This document shows positions 40,399-49,197 of a DNA stretch of 64,000 nt, in pieces (position 1 is the first letter of the stretch; every line of letters starts with the position of its first letter). Source of the DNA: Desulfuromonadales bacterium (GTDB lineage Bacteria; Desulfobacterota; Desulfuromonadia; Desulfuromonadales; BM103); NCBI GenBank assembly GCA_014860225.1, contig JACZKE010000062.1:1-64000 (forward strand), read 5' to 3'. The position numbers and the translations under genes were made by a program. A model generated the notes under the pieces. It saw only the letters and a program-made list of their open reading frames with translations, was not told the origin of the DNA and made no database searches.

Positions 40399-41055
40399 AT
40401 GTCGCCAAAAACCAGAATCTACCTGCAACCGACGCCCGTTCGTATCTGGCACTGGCTGAATGCACTGGGCATCATCACCCTGTGTGTGACTGCGGTCCAG
40501 ATCCGCTTCCCTGAGCACGTACATATGTTTGCAAATTACAAAACAGCCATCCTGCTGCATAACGCCGCTGGTCTGGTCGTAACCTTTTCGTTCACGCTCT
40601 GGTTCATCTACTATGCCCTGGTCAGCCGTAACATGTTCAAGGTTTATGTGCCGAGCAAAGATGATCTTCAGTACGGAATATTACGTCAGGCCAAATTCTA
40701 TTTGTTGACCTACTTCCTGGGTTGGGCAAATCCGCATCATCCGACCCCGGAAAACAAATTCAACCCGATGCAGAAATCGGCTTACCTCGCCATCATGTTT
40801 CTGCTCGTGCCATTGGTCAGCCTGACCGGCCTACTGCTCACCAACGTCAGCCCGATGCGCGATCTGGTGCTGCTGATCGGCGGCCTGAAGATTTTGATCG
40901 CCATTCATTTCCTGCTGGCCTGCAGTCTCTGCGCCTTCCTGTTTACCCATGTTTATCTTGCCACCCTCGGCAAGACGCCAATGGCCTATATCAAGCCAAT
41001 GTGGACCGGTTGGGAAGAAGAGGGGGCAGAAGAACATCCACACAAGGCTTCTTGA
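40399..41055 (+). CDS. cbcB: Cytochrome b (HydC/FdnI-like; CbcB-like)
   Basis: The 218-residue membrane protein of the b561/HydC/FdnI type has four transmembrane helices with candidate haem ligands in RIWHWLNALG, ILLHNAAGLV, IAIHFLLACS and FTHVYLATLG. Such subunits oxidise quinol and pass electrons to a c-type partner, here the seven-haem protein ending two bases upstream. GAGGAGGAA is an excellent ribosome binding site. Together the two would form an inner-membrane quinol:periplasmic-cytochrome oxidoreductase. The gene symbol follows the CbcBA comparison and is tentative. Confidence 0.8.
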   Translation: MSPKTRIYLQPTPVRIWHWLNALGIITLCVTAVQIRFPEHVHMFANYKTAILLHNAAGLVVTFSFTLWFIYYALVSRNMFKVYVPSKDDLQYGILRQAKFYLLTYFLGWANPHHPTPENKFNPMQKSAYLAIMFLLVPLVSLTGLLLTNVSPMRDLVLLIGGLKILIAIHFLLACSLCAFLFTHVYLATLGKTPMAYIKPMWTGWEEEGAEEHPHKAS

Positions 41056-41125
41056 CGAGTTCTCTCGTAATGCAGAAAAAAGCGATCTTTGAGTCAATTG
41101 CCGACAAGGCGACAAGGAGGACAGC

Positions 41126-41686
41126 ATGAAATACCACCGTCTGATCATTCACAAGCGTTACCGTAACAATGTTGAAAAGTCGCAGAAGACTCAGTCGGTT
41201 CACGTGAATGAACATTGGCTTGATGAGGAGACTGTTGAGCAAGACAACACCGGACCACGTCTGAACTCCACTGCTCTACATGCTTTGTCACGCAAAGGTC
41301 TCTGGGGACTGCTGTTGTTCCTGCTGGTGAGCATCGCTGCATTCATGGTCCAGGACTTCAACCTGTACCAGACCTTTCCTGAAGCCGTCCTGCAGATTCT
41401 TGGCTGTCCGCCACCGGCGATCTTGATCCATCTGGCATTGACTGCTTACAGTTTCACTGTTGTCGTTCCGGTTCTGATCCGCATGGCGACAGGTGAGAAT
41501 CCAATGGTTGGCTGGCACCATCTGCTCTGCCGGTCGGTCTTCTATCTTTTCTACCTGGTATCAACGACCTTGCCGGAAAACTTTATTGCTGTGATCATCA
41601 TCGGCCTCCTGCTTTATGCCGTCGAGCAAGCAGGAATCTGGTCGTATCTGTATAAAAATTTGCATGAAGCCAAAGTGTCTGGCTAA
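41126..41686 (+). CDS. Polytopic membrane protein at the end of the cytochrome operon
   Basis: The 186-residue protein has a charged cytoplasmic N-terminus of about 50 residues, then about four transmembrane helices (GLLLFLLVSIAAFMVQDF; AILIHLALTAYSFTVVVPVL; HHLLCRSVFYLFYLV; FIAVIIIGLLLYAVEQAGIW). Histidines occur in IHLALTAY and GWHHLLCR and could bind haem, but the pattern does not match a family I know. AAGGAGGACAGC before the ATG is strong. The 70-bp gap from cytochrome b is the largest in the operon, but no terminator is seen there. Confidence 0.7.
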   Translation: MKYHRLIIHKRYRNNVEKSQKTQSVHVNEHWLDEETVEQDNTGPRLNSTALHALSRKGLWGLLLFLLVSIAAFMVQDFNLYQTFPEAVLQILGCPPPAILIHLALTAYSFTVVVPVLIRMATGENPMVGWHHLLCRSVFYLFYLVSTTLPENFIAVIIIGLLLYAVEQAGIWSYLYKNLHEAKVSG

Positions 41687-41735
41687 GAAGGCTCATGCAA
41701 AAGTCCAAAGGTTGCCATCATCGAAACGATTTCGA

Positions 41736-41859
41736 TCGGGAATCCAGACCCAGGCGGTTGAAAAAAATGGATTCCCGATAGAATTATGTGGAGAGGATAT
41801 TTTATTGCAAAAAGTATGGCGTCTGGCGGAGCCAGCCTTCGCCAAGGCTACGGCTTGGC
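41736..41859. repeat. Pair of inverted repeats (REP-like intergenic element)
   Basis: TCGGGAATCCA (41736-41746) and TGGATTCCCGA (41768-41778) form a perfect 11-bp inverted repeat. A second hairpin is GCCAAG/CTTGGC (41841-41859). No T tract follows, so it is not a standard terminator. Open frames crossing this gap (41687-42062) look accidental. Confidence 0.5.
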
Positions 41860-42062
41860 AAGCGCGACCCGGCAGTGTCGAACTTGTATAACAACCCGGA
41901 TTCACTTGCTGCTTTTGCAGGAGAAGAAGTACAATCACCTTTCATGCATCTGCATGTTTGCTTTTCAAGAAGTCCACGGTTTCTGACATATCGACCATGC
42001 TGGTTGACCTTCTGCCGTTCTGGATTAAACTTGAAAAAACATTATTCGAGAGGAGATCTGAG

Positions 42063-42449
42063 ATGAAAGAACGTGCGTTGTACTTGCTGGGCTGGCTGGT
42101 GGTTATACTCTTTGCCCTGACGACGCCGGCATTGGCGGCCAAAGGTGGCGGTGGCGATAAGGGCGGAAGCATGGGAATCAGCGGGAGTGACAAAGCCGAC
42201 AGGCAGATGAACCAGGAGAGGTACGAGCGCGAATACGAATATGAGCACCAGCGCAAGCAGGAGAAGGGCGAAAATAACCGTGAAAAGATGGAAAGATCCG
42301 GCCAGGACAAGTCGGATGAAGCATCCGGGTTGAATAAGCAGCGCGAAAAGAAGATGGAGCAGGAGCGCAAGGAAACAGGTAAGGGTTCTGAAACCGGACA
42401 GCAAAAACGCGAGGAGCAGAGTCGCAAGTGGTGGAGGTTCTGGGACTAA
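42063..42449 (+). CDS. Secreted highly charged low-complexity protein
   Basis: The 128-residue protein begins with a clear signal peptide (YLLGWLVVILFALTTPALAA). The mature part has a Gly-rich start (KGGGGDKGGSMG) and then a Glu/Lys/Arg/Gln-rich chain (EREYEYEHQRKQEKGENNRE) ending RKWWRFWD. It is likely disordered or a single helix. GAGGAG precedes ATG 42063. No family is recognised. The Trp/Arg-rich tail could contact membrane or nucleic acid, which is a guess. Confidence 0.6.
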   Translation: MKERALYLLGWLVVILFALTTPALAAKGGGGDKGGSMGISGSDKADRQMNQERYEREYEYEHQRKQEKGENNREKMERSGQDKSDEASGLNKQREKKMEQERKETGKGSETGQQKREEQSRKWWRFWD

Positions 42450-42596
42450 GGCACAGCACCATTTCGATTCAGATACCTGCGTTCGTCGGAAGACTCAAGT
42501 TGTCGAAGAACATATAAGACCAGTCCTGCACTCTCCTGGTCCTTCTCAAGACAATCGCCAGGATATTAGCGGTAACCCGTTGGTAATGGAGGAGCT

Positions 42597-43070
42597 GTGT
42601 CATTTTCCGATCTCCCCTTATCTGCTCAGGTCGTGTTGTTCCTGTCGGTATTTGTCCTGATCGGTATTCAACCTGCCTTGAAGAGAGCTGGAGAGAAAAT
42701 TCGCAAACTGGTCCATTCTGCTGATCAATCGAACGAACCTTTTGCAACACTTCTTCAGGATGTGCATGCTGATGTCTTTGCAGAGCAACCAACTTCACAG
42801 CACTTGAACGATTTCGAGATTATCGTGCTTCAGCGCCTCGCCCAGTCAGATGACAAAGCACTTTCCCGAAAGCAACTGAATACCGCTCTACTTTTGGACA
42901 CGGCAATCTTCCAAAAGACTCTGAGATCTCTCCATCGCCGGGGACTGATCCGTATCAAGGTTTCCACGCTGCTTGGCCAAAGCGTTCTCCTCTCCGAAGC
43001 AGGCCGTCAATATGCTATTGAACAGGGCTACATTATTAAAGTTCAGGAGCGTAAAGGGGCCATAGGGTAG
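42597..43070 (+). CDS. Membrane-tethered winged-helix protein
   Basis: The 157-residue protein has one N-terminal transmembrane helix (AQVVLFLSVFVLIGIQPAL), a linker, and a C-terminal MarR-like winged helix. The helix-turn-helix is ALSRKQLNTALLLDTAIFQK followed by LRSLHRRGLIRIKVSTLLGQ and the wing VLLSEAGRQYAI. GGAGGAGCT precedes a GTG start, so the short N-terminal helix is real. A DNA-binding domain held at the membrane is unusual for this fold and suggests one-component sensing at the envelope. No neighbour makes the target obvious. Confidence 0.7.
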   Translation: MSFSDLPLSAQVVLFLSVFVLIGIQPALKRAGEKIRKLVHSADQSNEPFATLLQDVHADVFAEQPTSQHLNDFEIIVLQRLAQSDDKALSRKQLNTALLLDTAIFQKTLRSLHRRGLIRIKVSTLLGQSVLLSEAGRQYAIEQGYIIKVQERKGAIG

Positions 43071-43346
43071 AGACATTTTCGTCTTTTTTTTGCTGGCACT
43101 GACGACCGGGGCCAGGTCTACATTCCACAAAAAATGCCTGTCACTTCCTTGAAGGCACCAACCGGTAAAATCGCTCATAAGCTTGTGCAATGCTCCCTGA
43201 AGCGAAAACCGATAAGACGCATATCTTTCTGGTTTTATGCGAGAGAAGATTTTGCTATTGTTCTGCAGTTGTCTGCGCTTGTCCGTAACCAAGACTCGAT
43301 TTGCAACGGATTTATCAGGGCTGACTGGATAACCTGGAAACTATCT

Positions 43347-45311
43347 ATGATCAAAGACTTTTCCGTTTTCCGGCCACAGGTAAAAGAAGCACTGAAAATC
43401 CTCGGAATCCGAAACTTTCTCCTTGGCATCCATGATGCCGCATTTCCCAGTCTGCCCGAGGAGGATGTCGGTTGCGGTTCGCCCTATTCCGACGGGGCCG
43501 CGCAATTCCTGCAATTTGCTGCGGATCTGGGTTTTGATGGTATACAGTTCGGTCCGCAGGGGATTACCACCTGTGCAAATCCATCGCCGTACGATGGAAG
43601 CCTCTTTTCCAGAAACCCTCTTTCCCTGGCGCCGCTTGCTTTCACCCGATCATCCTGGAATCTGCTCGGTTCGGGTCTACTGGCCGGATTCATTGACCAT
43701 GGACAGAGCGCAGGCAGGCGAGTAAAAAGAACCTTCGCCGTTCAGGCCAATCAGGGTCTGCTAGCAGAAATCTGTTCCCGGTTTCGGCAGGTTGTTCTGC
43801 ATGGAGACCAGCTTGCAAGCACTTCAATCCGGAGTTCCTACATCCGCTTTCGTCGAAGCAATGCCGAATGGTTGGAGAGGGACGCCCTTTACGAAGTCCT
43901 TCGACAAAACTACAACGGCAACAGCTGGCAAAACTGGGGGGACAGCGAAGCTGCCCGACTCGACCAACAGCTGTTTTCTCCGTTGCCGGGAAGCGAAGCG
44001 GCGGTGCGGATACGGATCAGATCCCTGCGTCGCCTCTGCGAAAGGTCCCTGGAAGACTACTGTATTACGCAGTACCTGCTGGCCGAGCAGCACAGGCAAT
44101 TGAGAAGCCACTGCCGCAGCCTCGACCTGAAGATGTTTGGCGACTGCCAGGTCGGCTTCTCCGAACGGGATACCTGGGTTGCACAATCCTTTCTACTCTC
44201 TGGCTACTTGCTGGGAGCGCCGCCGAGCCGAACAAATCGGGCTGGTCAGGCATGGAACTATCCTGTCCTGGATCCGAACCAGTATTATCTGGACGGCGGG
44301 GAAGGCTGCCTTCAGCCCGGGCCTGCGGTCCGTTTCTTTCGAGCCCGGATCGACAAGCTTTTTGAAGAATTCGACGGTCTGCGCATCGATCATCCCCATG
44401 GCCTGATCTGTCCATGGGTCTACCTGGCCAGTCAGGAGAATCCGCTGCGCGCCGTGCAGACCGGGGCCCGCTTGTTCGTCTCGCCAAACCTTGCCGATCA
44501 TCCCGGCCTGGACCGGTTTGCGATAGTCTATACCGATCAGATCAATGAACAGGTCGCGCCTTATGACGACGATCGGGTGACCGGCCTGGATCTTGGGCAG
44601 GTCCGCAGATTTGGAATACTTTTCGAGGTTCTTATGGCTGCGGCCAAGGAGAAGGGCCACGATATCAGTAAAATAGCTTGTGAAGTCCTCAGTACTCAGC
44701 CCTATCCCACCAAACGCGTCATGGATTTGTATGGTCTGGGCCGTTTTCGGGTGACCCAGAAGCTGGATCTCGACAACCCTCGCGATGTCTACCGCAGCGA
44801 AAATGCCCGCCCGGAAGATTGGTTGATGCTCGGCAACCATGATACACCCTCCGTCTGGAAACTGGTGGAAACCTGGTTCGAAAAGGGAACGGCAAATAAA
44901 CAGGCCGTCTATCTCGCAAACCGGTTGCGCATTCCTGAAGCCGACCGGTTGAAATGGATAGACAAGGTCTCTTCAGATCCCGGTGCCTTTGTCCAGGCTA
45001 AATTTGCAGACCTGTTCGTTGGCCCAGCCACGAATGTCATGGTTTTCTTTACCGATCTGTTAGGTATGTCGCAGACCTACAACCAACCGGGGACAATCAG
45101 TGACGAGAACTGGTCCTTGCGTATAGATCCTGATTATCGAGGGATTTACAAGTCAAAAGCAGCGCAAAATCTTGCCTTGAATATTCCCGGGGCTCTTGCC
45201 ATGGCGCTGCGTTCGCAAGGCAGTGCCTGTGCCGCAAAGCATCGGGTTCTGATCGCCGATCTGGAAGGAAATGAGAAGGGTGCCACTGTACGTCCATCCA
45301 GATTTATCTGA
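43347..45311 (+). CDS. malQ: 4-alpha-glucanotransferase (GH77, MalQ-like)
   Basis: About 654 residues. GH77 features include GIRNFLLGIHDAAFPSLPEE near the start, the nucleophile region FDGLRIDHPHGLICPWVY (Asp in RIDH), an acid/base segment ISKIACEVLSTQPYPTKRVM with Glu, and MLGNHDTPSVWKLVETWF with the transition-state Asp. The enzyme would transfer alpha-1,4-glucan segments in the cytoplasm in glycogen or maltodextrin metabolism. The frame extends upstream to 43134, but family similarity begins at MIKDFSVFRPQVKE, so ATG 43347 is chosen. It is followed 33 bp later by an MFS transporter. Confidence 0.85.
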   Translation: MIKDFSVFRPQVKEALKILGIRNFLLGIHDAAFPSLPEEDVGCGSPYSDGAAQFLQFAADLGFDGIQFGPQGITTCANPSPYDGSLFSRNPLSLAPLAFTRSSWNLLGSGLLAGFIDHGQSAGRRVKRTFAVQANQGLLAEICSRFRQVVLHGDQLASTSIRSSYIRFRRSNAEWLERDALYEVLRQNYNGNSWQNWGDSEAARLDQQLFSPLPGSEAAVRIRIRSLRRLCERSLEDYCITQYLLAEQHRQLRSHCRSLDLKMFGDCQVGFSERDTWVAQSFLLSGYLLGAPPSRTNRAGQAWNYPVLDPNQYYLDGGEGCLQPGPAVRFFRARIDKLFEEFDGLRIDHPHGLICPWVYLASQENPLRAVQTGARLFVSPNLADHPGLDRFAIVYTDQINEQVAPYDDDRVTGLDLGQVRRFGILFEVLMAAAKEKGHDISKIACEVLSTQPYPTKRVMDLYGLGRFRVTQKLDLDNPRDVYRSENARPEDWLMLGNHDTPSVWKLVETWFEKGTANKQAVYLANRLRIPEADRLKWIDKVSSDPGAFVQAKFADLFVGPATNVMVFFTDLLGMSQTYNQPGTISDENWSLRIDPDYRGIYKSKAAQNLALNIPGALAMALRSQGSACAAKHRVLIADLEGNEKGATVRPSRFI

Positions 45312-45344
45312 TAATCGCAATCGTGGCAAATAACGGAACAAATC

Positions 45345-46577
45345 ATGAGACAACCAGCCCGCAGACTGTCCTCCCGCAACGTTCTTCTACTCATGTGCGG
45401 GGCGGAACTCCTCAGCATGACCGGATTCGCCACCTATCCGGCGTTGCTGCCGGTGCTACGTGCTGAATGGGTGCTCAGCAACTCGCAGGCGGGATTGATC
45501 AGCGGCATTTTCTTTGCAGGTTACATGGCGGCAACGCCGGTGCTGGTCGGTTTGACCGACCGCATCGATGCGCGGCGCATTTACCTGCTGGCAACGGCAC
45601 TGGCCTTTGCGGGCAGTCTCGGTTTTGCCCTGTTTGCCCGGGATCTGTTGTCCGCCATGGTTTTTCAGGCCATGGTCGGAGCCGGGTTGGCTGGCACCTA
45701 CATGCCGGGATTGCGGCTGCTGACCGATCACTTCCATGGGACCACGCCAAGTCGCGCGGTAGCGTTCTATACTGCGACCTTCGGCCTGGGTACCACCGGC
45801 TCCCTGTTGCTGGCTGGTGCATTTGAGCCTCTCGGCTGGACGTGGGCATTTGCCGCAGCTTCCATTGGCCCTATTGTAGCCGGACTTCTGGTTCTTTTCA
45901 GCTTTCCCGCACGCCCGGTGCAATCGAGCGGGACAACCCCCGCAAAGTTTTTTGATTTTCGTCCGGTAGTTCGCAATCGCGAGGCCATGGGTTATATCCT
46001 CGGCTACACCGTACACTGCTGGGAACTCTTCGGACTGCGTTCCTGGCTTCCCGCTTTTTTTGCTTTCAGCCTGGGATTGACCGCGACCCAGGGCGGTTTC
46101 TGGTTCGGAGCATCGGCCCTGGCGGCCTGGATCAACATGATCGGACCCCTGGCGAGCATCTTCGGCAACGAAGTCGCGGTACGCCGGGGTCGCAAGTCCG
46201 TGGTGCTGGCAGTTATGGCGGCATCGGGGATCCTCGCCTGTCTGGTCGGTTTCAGCGCATCGCTTCCCATCATTGTCGTCTTTATCCTGATGTCCCTCTA
46301 TTTCCTGCTGGTTATGGGAGATTCAGCTGCACTCACTGCCGGACTGGTCGCTGCCGCTGAATCAGGCCGCAAGGGTGTCTCCATGGCCCTGCATTCACTT
46401 ATGGGGTTCGGCGCCGGTTTTCTCGCTCCGCTTGCTTTCGGTCTGGTGCTCGATGCGACCGGCGGCAATGAATCGGTGACTGCCTGGGGATTTGCTTTTG
46501 CGGCACTTGGCGCATGGTCTCTATTAGTCGTATTGTTTACTCTGCTGCGCCGTAGAAACAAATCGGAAGCCGTATGA
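45345..46577 (+). CDS. Major facilitator superfamily transporter
   Basis: The 410-residue protein has twelve predicted transmembrane helices in two halves. The MFS signature between helices 2 and 3 reads GLTDRIDARRIYLLATALAF, and a related loop in the second half is NEVAVRRGRKSVVLAVMAAS. Substrate is unknown; the general outline is that of the CynX/NimT-like group. It follows the glucanotransferase closely in the same direction, but that does not establish a sugar substrate. Confidence 0.85.
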   Translation: MRQPARRLSSRNVLLLMCGAELLSMTGFATYPALLPVLRAEWVLSNSQAGLISGIFFAGYMAATPVLVGLTDRIDARRIYLLATALAFAGSLGFALFARDLLSAMVFQAMVGAGLAGTYMPGLRLLTDHFHGTTPSRAVAFYTATFGLGTTGSLLLAGAFEPLGWTWAFAAASIGPIVAGLLVLFSFPARPVQSSGTTPAKFFDFRPVVRNREAMGYILGYTVHCWELFGLRSWLPAFFAFSLGLTATQGGFWFGASALAAWINMIGPLASIFGNEVAVRRGRKSVVLAVMAASGILACLVGFSASLPIIVVFILMSLYFLLVMGDSAALTAGLVAAAESGRKGVSMALHSLMGFGAGFLAPLAFGLVLDATGGNESVTAWGFAFAALGAWSLLVVLFTLLRRRNKSEAV

Positions 46578-46715
46578 CGCAAACTAGGATATCGGTTGTC
46601 TACCCTTGACGGTCAGCATCTTAACGGGTAGCGTTATCAGGTATCGAACTGTTAAAGAATTCTGGATTGCTATTGATTGTGAGAATCTGATCGCAAGACC
46701 AAAAGACGGGACATC

Positions 46716-48110
46716 ATGCGTCAACTCCATCTGAAAAACCTTTGCGCCGCGGCCCTGGTGACGGCGCTTCTGATAATGACAGGTTGTATCCCCGACCTGT
46801 CGCACCAAAATCTCTCGGACCTGGAACAGCTGCCTCAGGAACCACTCGCCTATCTTGACCCGGCCACCGCCCATCAACCTCTCATACCTCCCGATCGCCA
46901 GCTGGCACAGTCTGCCGAATTCCTGGAACGGTTCTTCGCTGCCTGGCAAACCGACCAGCCGCTCATGAGCACCCAGAGCCCCTTCTGGGCTATCGATTGG
47001 GTTGGTGAACGTGAGGTCTATGGCGAGAACCTGCGTCCGGTGGGAACTGAGCGGCTGCAGGCGCTGATCGATCTGGCCGACCAAGGATCCTACCCGAGTC
47101 TCAACCGGCGGGCCATTACGGTGCACCGGTCCAACCTGCGGGCGCTGCCTACGCACAGCCCCTTCTTCAACGACCCGCGCAAGGCCGGGCAGGGCTTCCC
47201 TTTCGACAACCTGCAGCATGCCGCTCTTCAAGCCAATACACCTCTGCACGTGACGCACATTTCGAGAGACGGAACCTGGGTTTTCGCAGAAACGGCACTG
47301 GTCTACGGTTGGATGCCGCTGACCGACCTCGCCTGGATTGATGATGAATTTGTACAGGTCTTTCAAACCGGTCGTTACCTGACCCTCACGAGCGATGCAG
47401 TGCCGCTGTTCGACTCTGAAGGGATTTATCGCGTCAGCGCCGGAATCGGTACGCTACTGCCCTTGACCGGAACCGGGCCCTCAGGGCACCAAATCCTGCT
47501 CGCTGTCGCGGATCAGGACAGACGGGCTTTTCTGGCAGAAGCGCCAGTTCCTATCGGTCATGGCGAGGTTTTTCCTCTGTCATTGACCCCACGGCGGCTT
47601 GCAAGTCTGGCAGGCAGCATGATGGGGCAGCCTTACACCTGGGGCGAGAGCTTTAGCGGTCGGGACTGTTCGGCCACGGTGCGTGACCTGTTCGCTCCCT
47701 TCGGTCTGTGGCTACCGCGCAACTCTTCCAAACAGGCACGTGCAGGGAGGGTAATCCCCTTGTCAGAATTGACTTCTCCCCAGCGTGAAAAGCACCTGCT
47801 CGCTCAAGGGATTCCGTTTTTGACGCTGGTGCGGGTTCCCGGCCACATTATGCTTTATATCGGTGAGCACGAAGGACGTGCAGCCTTGCTACACACGATT
47901 TGGGGCGTGCGCACGCAATCTCTCTGGGGCCGGGAAGGACGTTGGCTTATCGGTAAGACTGTTATTACGACTCTTGAACCAGGTGTTGAACAGGCCGGGT
48001 TTTTTCTTGATATCAGTAGTCTGCGCAACCGGGTGGAAAGCATGAACATCCTGGCGCCTGGCGACAGCCCGCAGAACCTGGGAACAGGCAAAATGGACAC
48101 TCAACCCTGA
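46716..48110 (+). CDS. SH3/NlpC-P60 peptidoglycan hydrolase lipoprotein
   Basis: The 464-residue protein has a lipobox (LLIMTGC) and an N-terminal stabilising domain. Bacterial SH3-like segments follow (ITVHRSNLRALPTHSPFF; LALQ-type strands around DGTWVFAETALVYGWMPL). A C-terminal NlpC/P60 domain holds the catalytic Cys in YTWGESFSGRDCSATVRDLF and His in VRVPGHIMLYIGEHEGRA. Enzymes of this architecture cut gamma-D-Glu to diamino acid bonds in peptidoglycan stems. It should act in the periplasm while lipid-anchored. It is transcribed with the MFS gene direction but after a 138-bp gap. Confidence 0.87.
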   Translation: MRQLHLKNLCAAALVTALLIMTGCIPDLSHQNLSDLEQLPQEPLAYLDPATAHQPLIPPDRQLAQSAEFLERFFAAWQTDQPLMSTQSPFWAIDWVGEREVYGENLRPVGTERLQALIDLADQGSYPSLNRRAITVHRSNLRALPTHSPFFNDPRKAGQGFPFDNLQHAALQANTPLHVTHISRDGTWVFAETALVYGWMPLTDLAWIDDEFVQVFQTGRYLTLTSDAVPLFDSEGIYRVSAGIGTLLPLTGTGPSGHQILLAVADQDRRAFLAEAPVPIGHGEVFPLSLTPRRLASLAGSMMGQPYTWGESFSGRDCSATVRDLFAPFGLWLPRNSSKQARAGRVIPLSELTSPQREKHLLAQGIPFLTLVRVPGHIMLYIGEHEGRAALLHTIWGVRTQSLWGREGRWLIGKTVITTLEPGVEQAGFFLDISSLRNRVESMNILAPGDSPQNLGTGKMDTQP

Positions 48111-48199
48111 GTGTCACCGGAAACAACTTATTGTCACATCCTGCACAGACAGGTACGGTCAAGATTCGATTATGTAATCGATTTAATAGTGAAAAATAG

Positions 48200-48337
48200 A
48201 TGTAACTATTCAGCACATAAACGAGCGCATGTGGTCTGCAGCAATTGCCTGCGTCCAACGTTGTCACTTAACTTCCCGCAAGCAACAGCTGCAGCCCACA
48301 TGCTGTGCCGTTGAGTAAGGGAGCTGAATAGTTACAT
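48200..48337. mobile_element. MITE-like inverted-repeat element
   Basis: ATGTAACTATTCAGC (48200-48214) is perfectly inverted at 48323-48337, with inner arms GCATGTGGTCTGCAGC and GCTGCAGCCCACATGC (one mismatch). No transposase frame lies inside. It fills most of the 323-bp gap between the NlpC/P60 and holin-like genes; the rest of the gap holds nothing else I can identify. Confidence 0.65.
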
Positions 48338-48433
48338 GTAGATAAGCAAACCTGCAGCTCAGGCGCAGGCTGTAACATCCCGCTCCTGCGCCAGAATAAC
48401 TTTTCAGTTTGCATGACAAGAATGGGGGTTCGA

Positions 48434-48835
48434 ATGACAGGTCTTTTGCTCAGATGGCTTATTCTCACCGTTGCAATCATGGTGGCTGCCTATCTCTTCT
48501 CCGGAATTCATGTGAGCGGTTTCGGCTCCGCGCTTTTTGCCGCATTGATCCTGGGGATTCTTAATGCGTTTTTCCGGCCGATACTGTTCATTCTGACTCT
48601 TCCTATTAATGTGTTGACCTTGGGTTTATTCACTTTTGTGATCAATGCTCTGCTGTTGATGATGACTTCGGGCGTCATCGGCGGTCTCGTTGTGGAAGGA
48701 TTCGGCTCCGCCCTGTTCGGTTCACTGATCATCAGCCTGGTGAGCTGGCTGCTAAGTTCATTTATCAACGACCGGGGAAAGGTCGAATCGATCGACATCG
48801 AATTGCAGCGGCGACGTGGCGATCACTGGGAGTAG
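48434..48835 (+). CDS. Four-span phage-holin-4-like (PF04020 type) membrane protein
   Basis: The 133-residue protein has four transmembrane helices: LILTVAIMVAAYLFSGI, then ALFAALILGILNAFFRPILF with the conserved N-A-F-x-R-P motif, LPINVLTLGLFTFVINALLL and GSLIISLVSWLLSSFI. This is the widespread chromosomal family called mycobacterial 4 TM phage holin. Despite the name, most chromosomal members are not in prophages and their role is unknown. GGGGG lies before ATG 48434. No phage genes are nearby. Confidence 0.85.
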   Translation: MTGLLLRWLILTVAIMVAAYLFSGIHVSGFGSALFAALILGILNAFFRPILFILTLPINVLTLGLFTFVINALLLMMTSGVIGGLVVEGFGSALFGSLIISLVSWLLSSFINDRGKVESIDIELQRRRGDHWE

Positions 48836-48938
48836 GTTAATACAATCAAGGATTTACTGATGGAAAGGTAATGCCGTTTGGCAGGCATCTGCCCCGAACG
48901 CACAGAAGAGAAGTCTCCTCATGAAACAAGCAGCGTTC

Positions 48939-49175
48939 TCAATACTTGAGGCGTTTCGATGTCCAGATTTCCGGACCGACTTCTGAACTGAAGTGTTCGA
49001 CAAATTCCTCAGCCTGACGTTCTGTCAACAGGACCTGACCGTCCGGAAGTTGGATATTGCGTTTTTTCTGAACAATAATCTCCTGATAGAGCCTTTCAGC
49101 CATCTCTTTGTCCTGGTGACAATGTTTGATCAAACGGGAGATAGTATCATCATTGGTTTCAACGCGTTCTTCCAT
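48939..49175 (-). CDS. Small soluble protein of unknown function
   Basis: The 78-residue acidic helical protein begins MEERVETNDDTISRLIKHCH and includes LPDGQVLLTERQAEEFVEHF. AGGAGG lies before the ATG at 49175 on the minus strand, so a longer frame from 49211 is not used. It is 22 bp downstream of the ferritin-like gene and probably cotranscribed with it. No family is recognised. Confidence 0.65.
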   Translation of the reverse strand: MEERVETNDDTISRLIKHCHQDKEMAERLYQEIIVQKKRNIQLPDGQVLLTERQAEEFVEHFSSEVGPEIWTSKRLKY

Positions 49176-49197
49176 GATGTGCCTCCTTGCGCTCTGG

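Noticed and set aside
42001-42016. TGGTTGACCTTCTGCC as a sigma-54 promoter for the secreted charged protein
   Set aside because: Only the GG and GC dinucleotides fit; the rest of the -24 box does not, and no palindromic site lies upstream.
41788-42066. 92-codon frame between the cytochrome operon and the charged protein
   Set aside because: It crosses REP-like inverted repeats and has no ribosome binding site; the next gene overlaps its end.
48111-48314. 67-codon frame after the NlpC/P60 gene
   Set aside because: It lies largely within the MITE-like palindrome and has no protein-like features.
48434-48835. Prophage holin
   Set aside because: The family name is misleading; no lysis, structural or integrase genes are nearby, and chromosomal copies are common.
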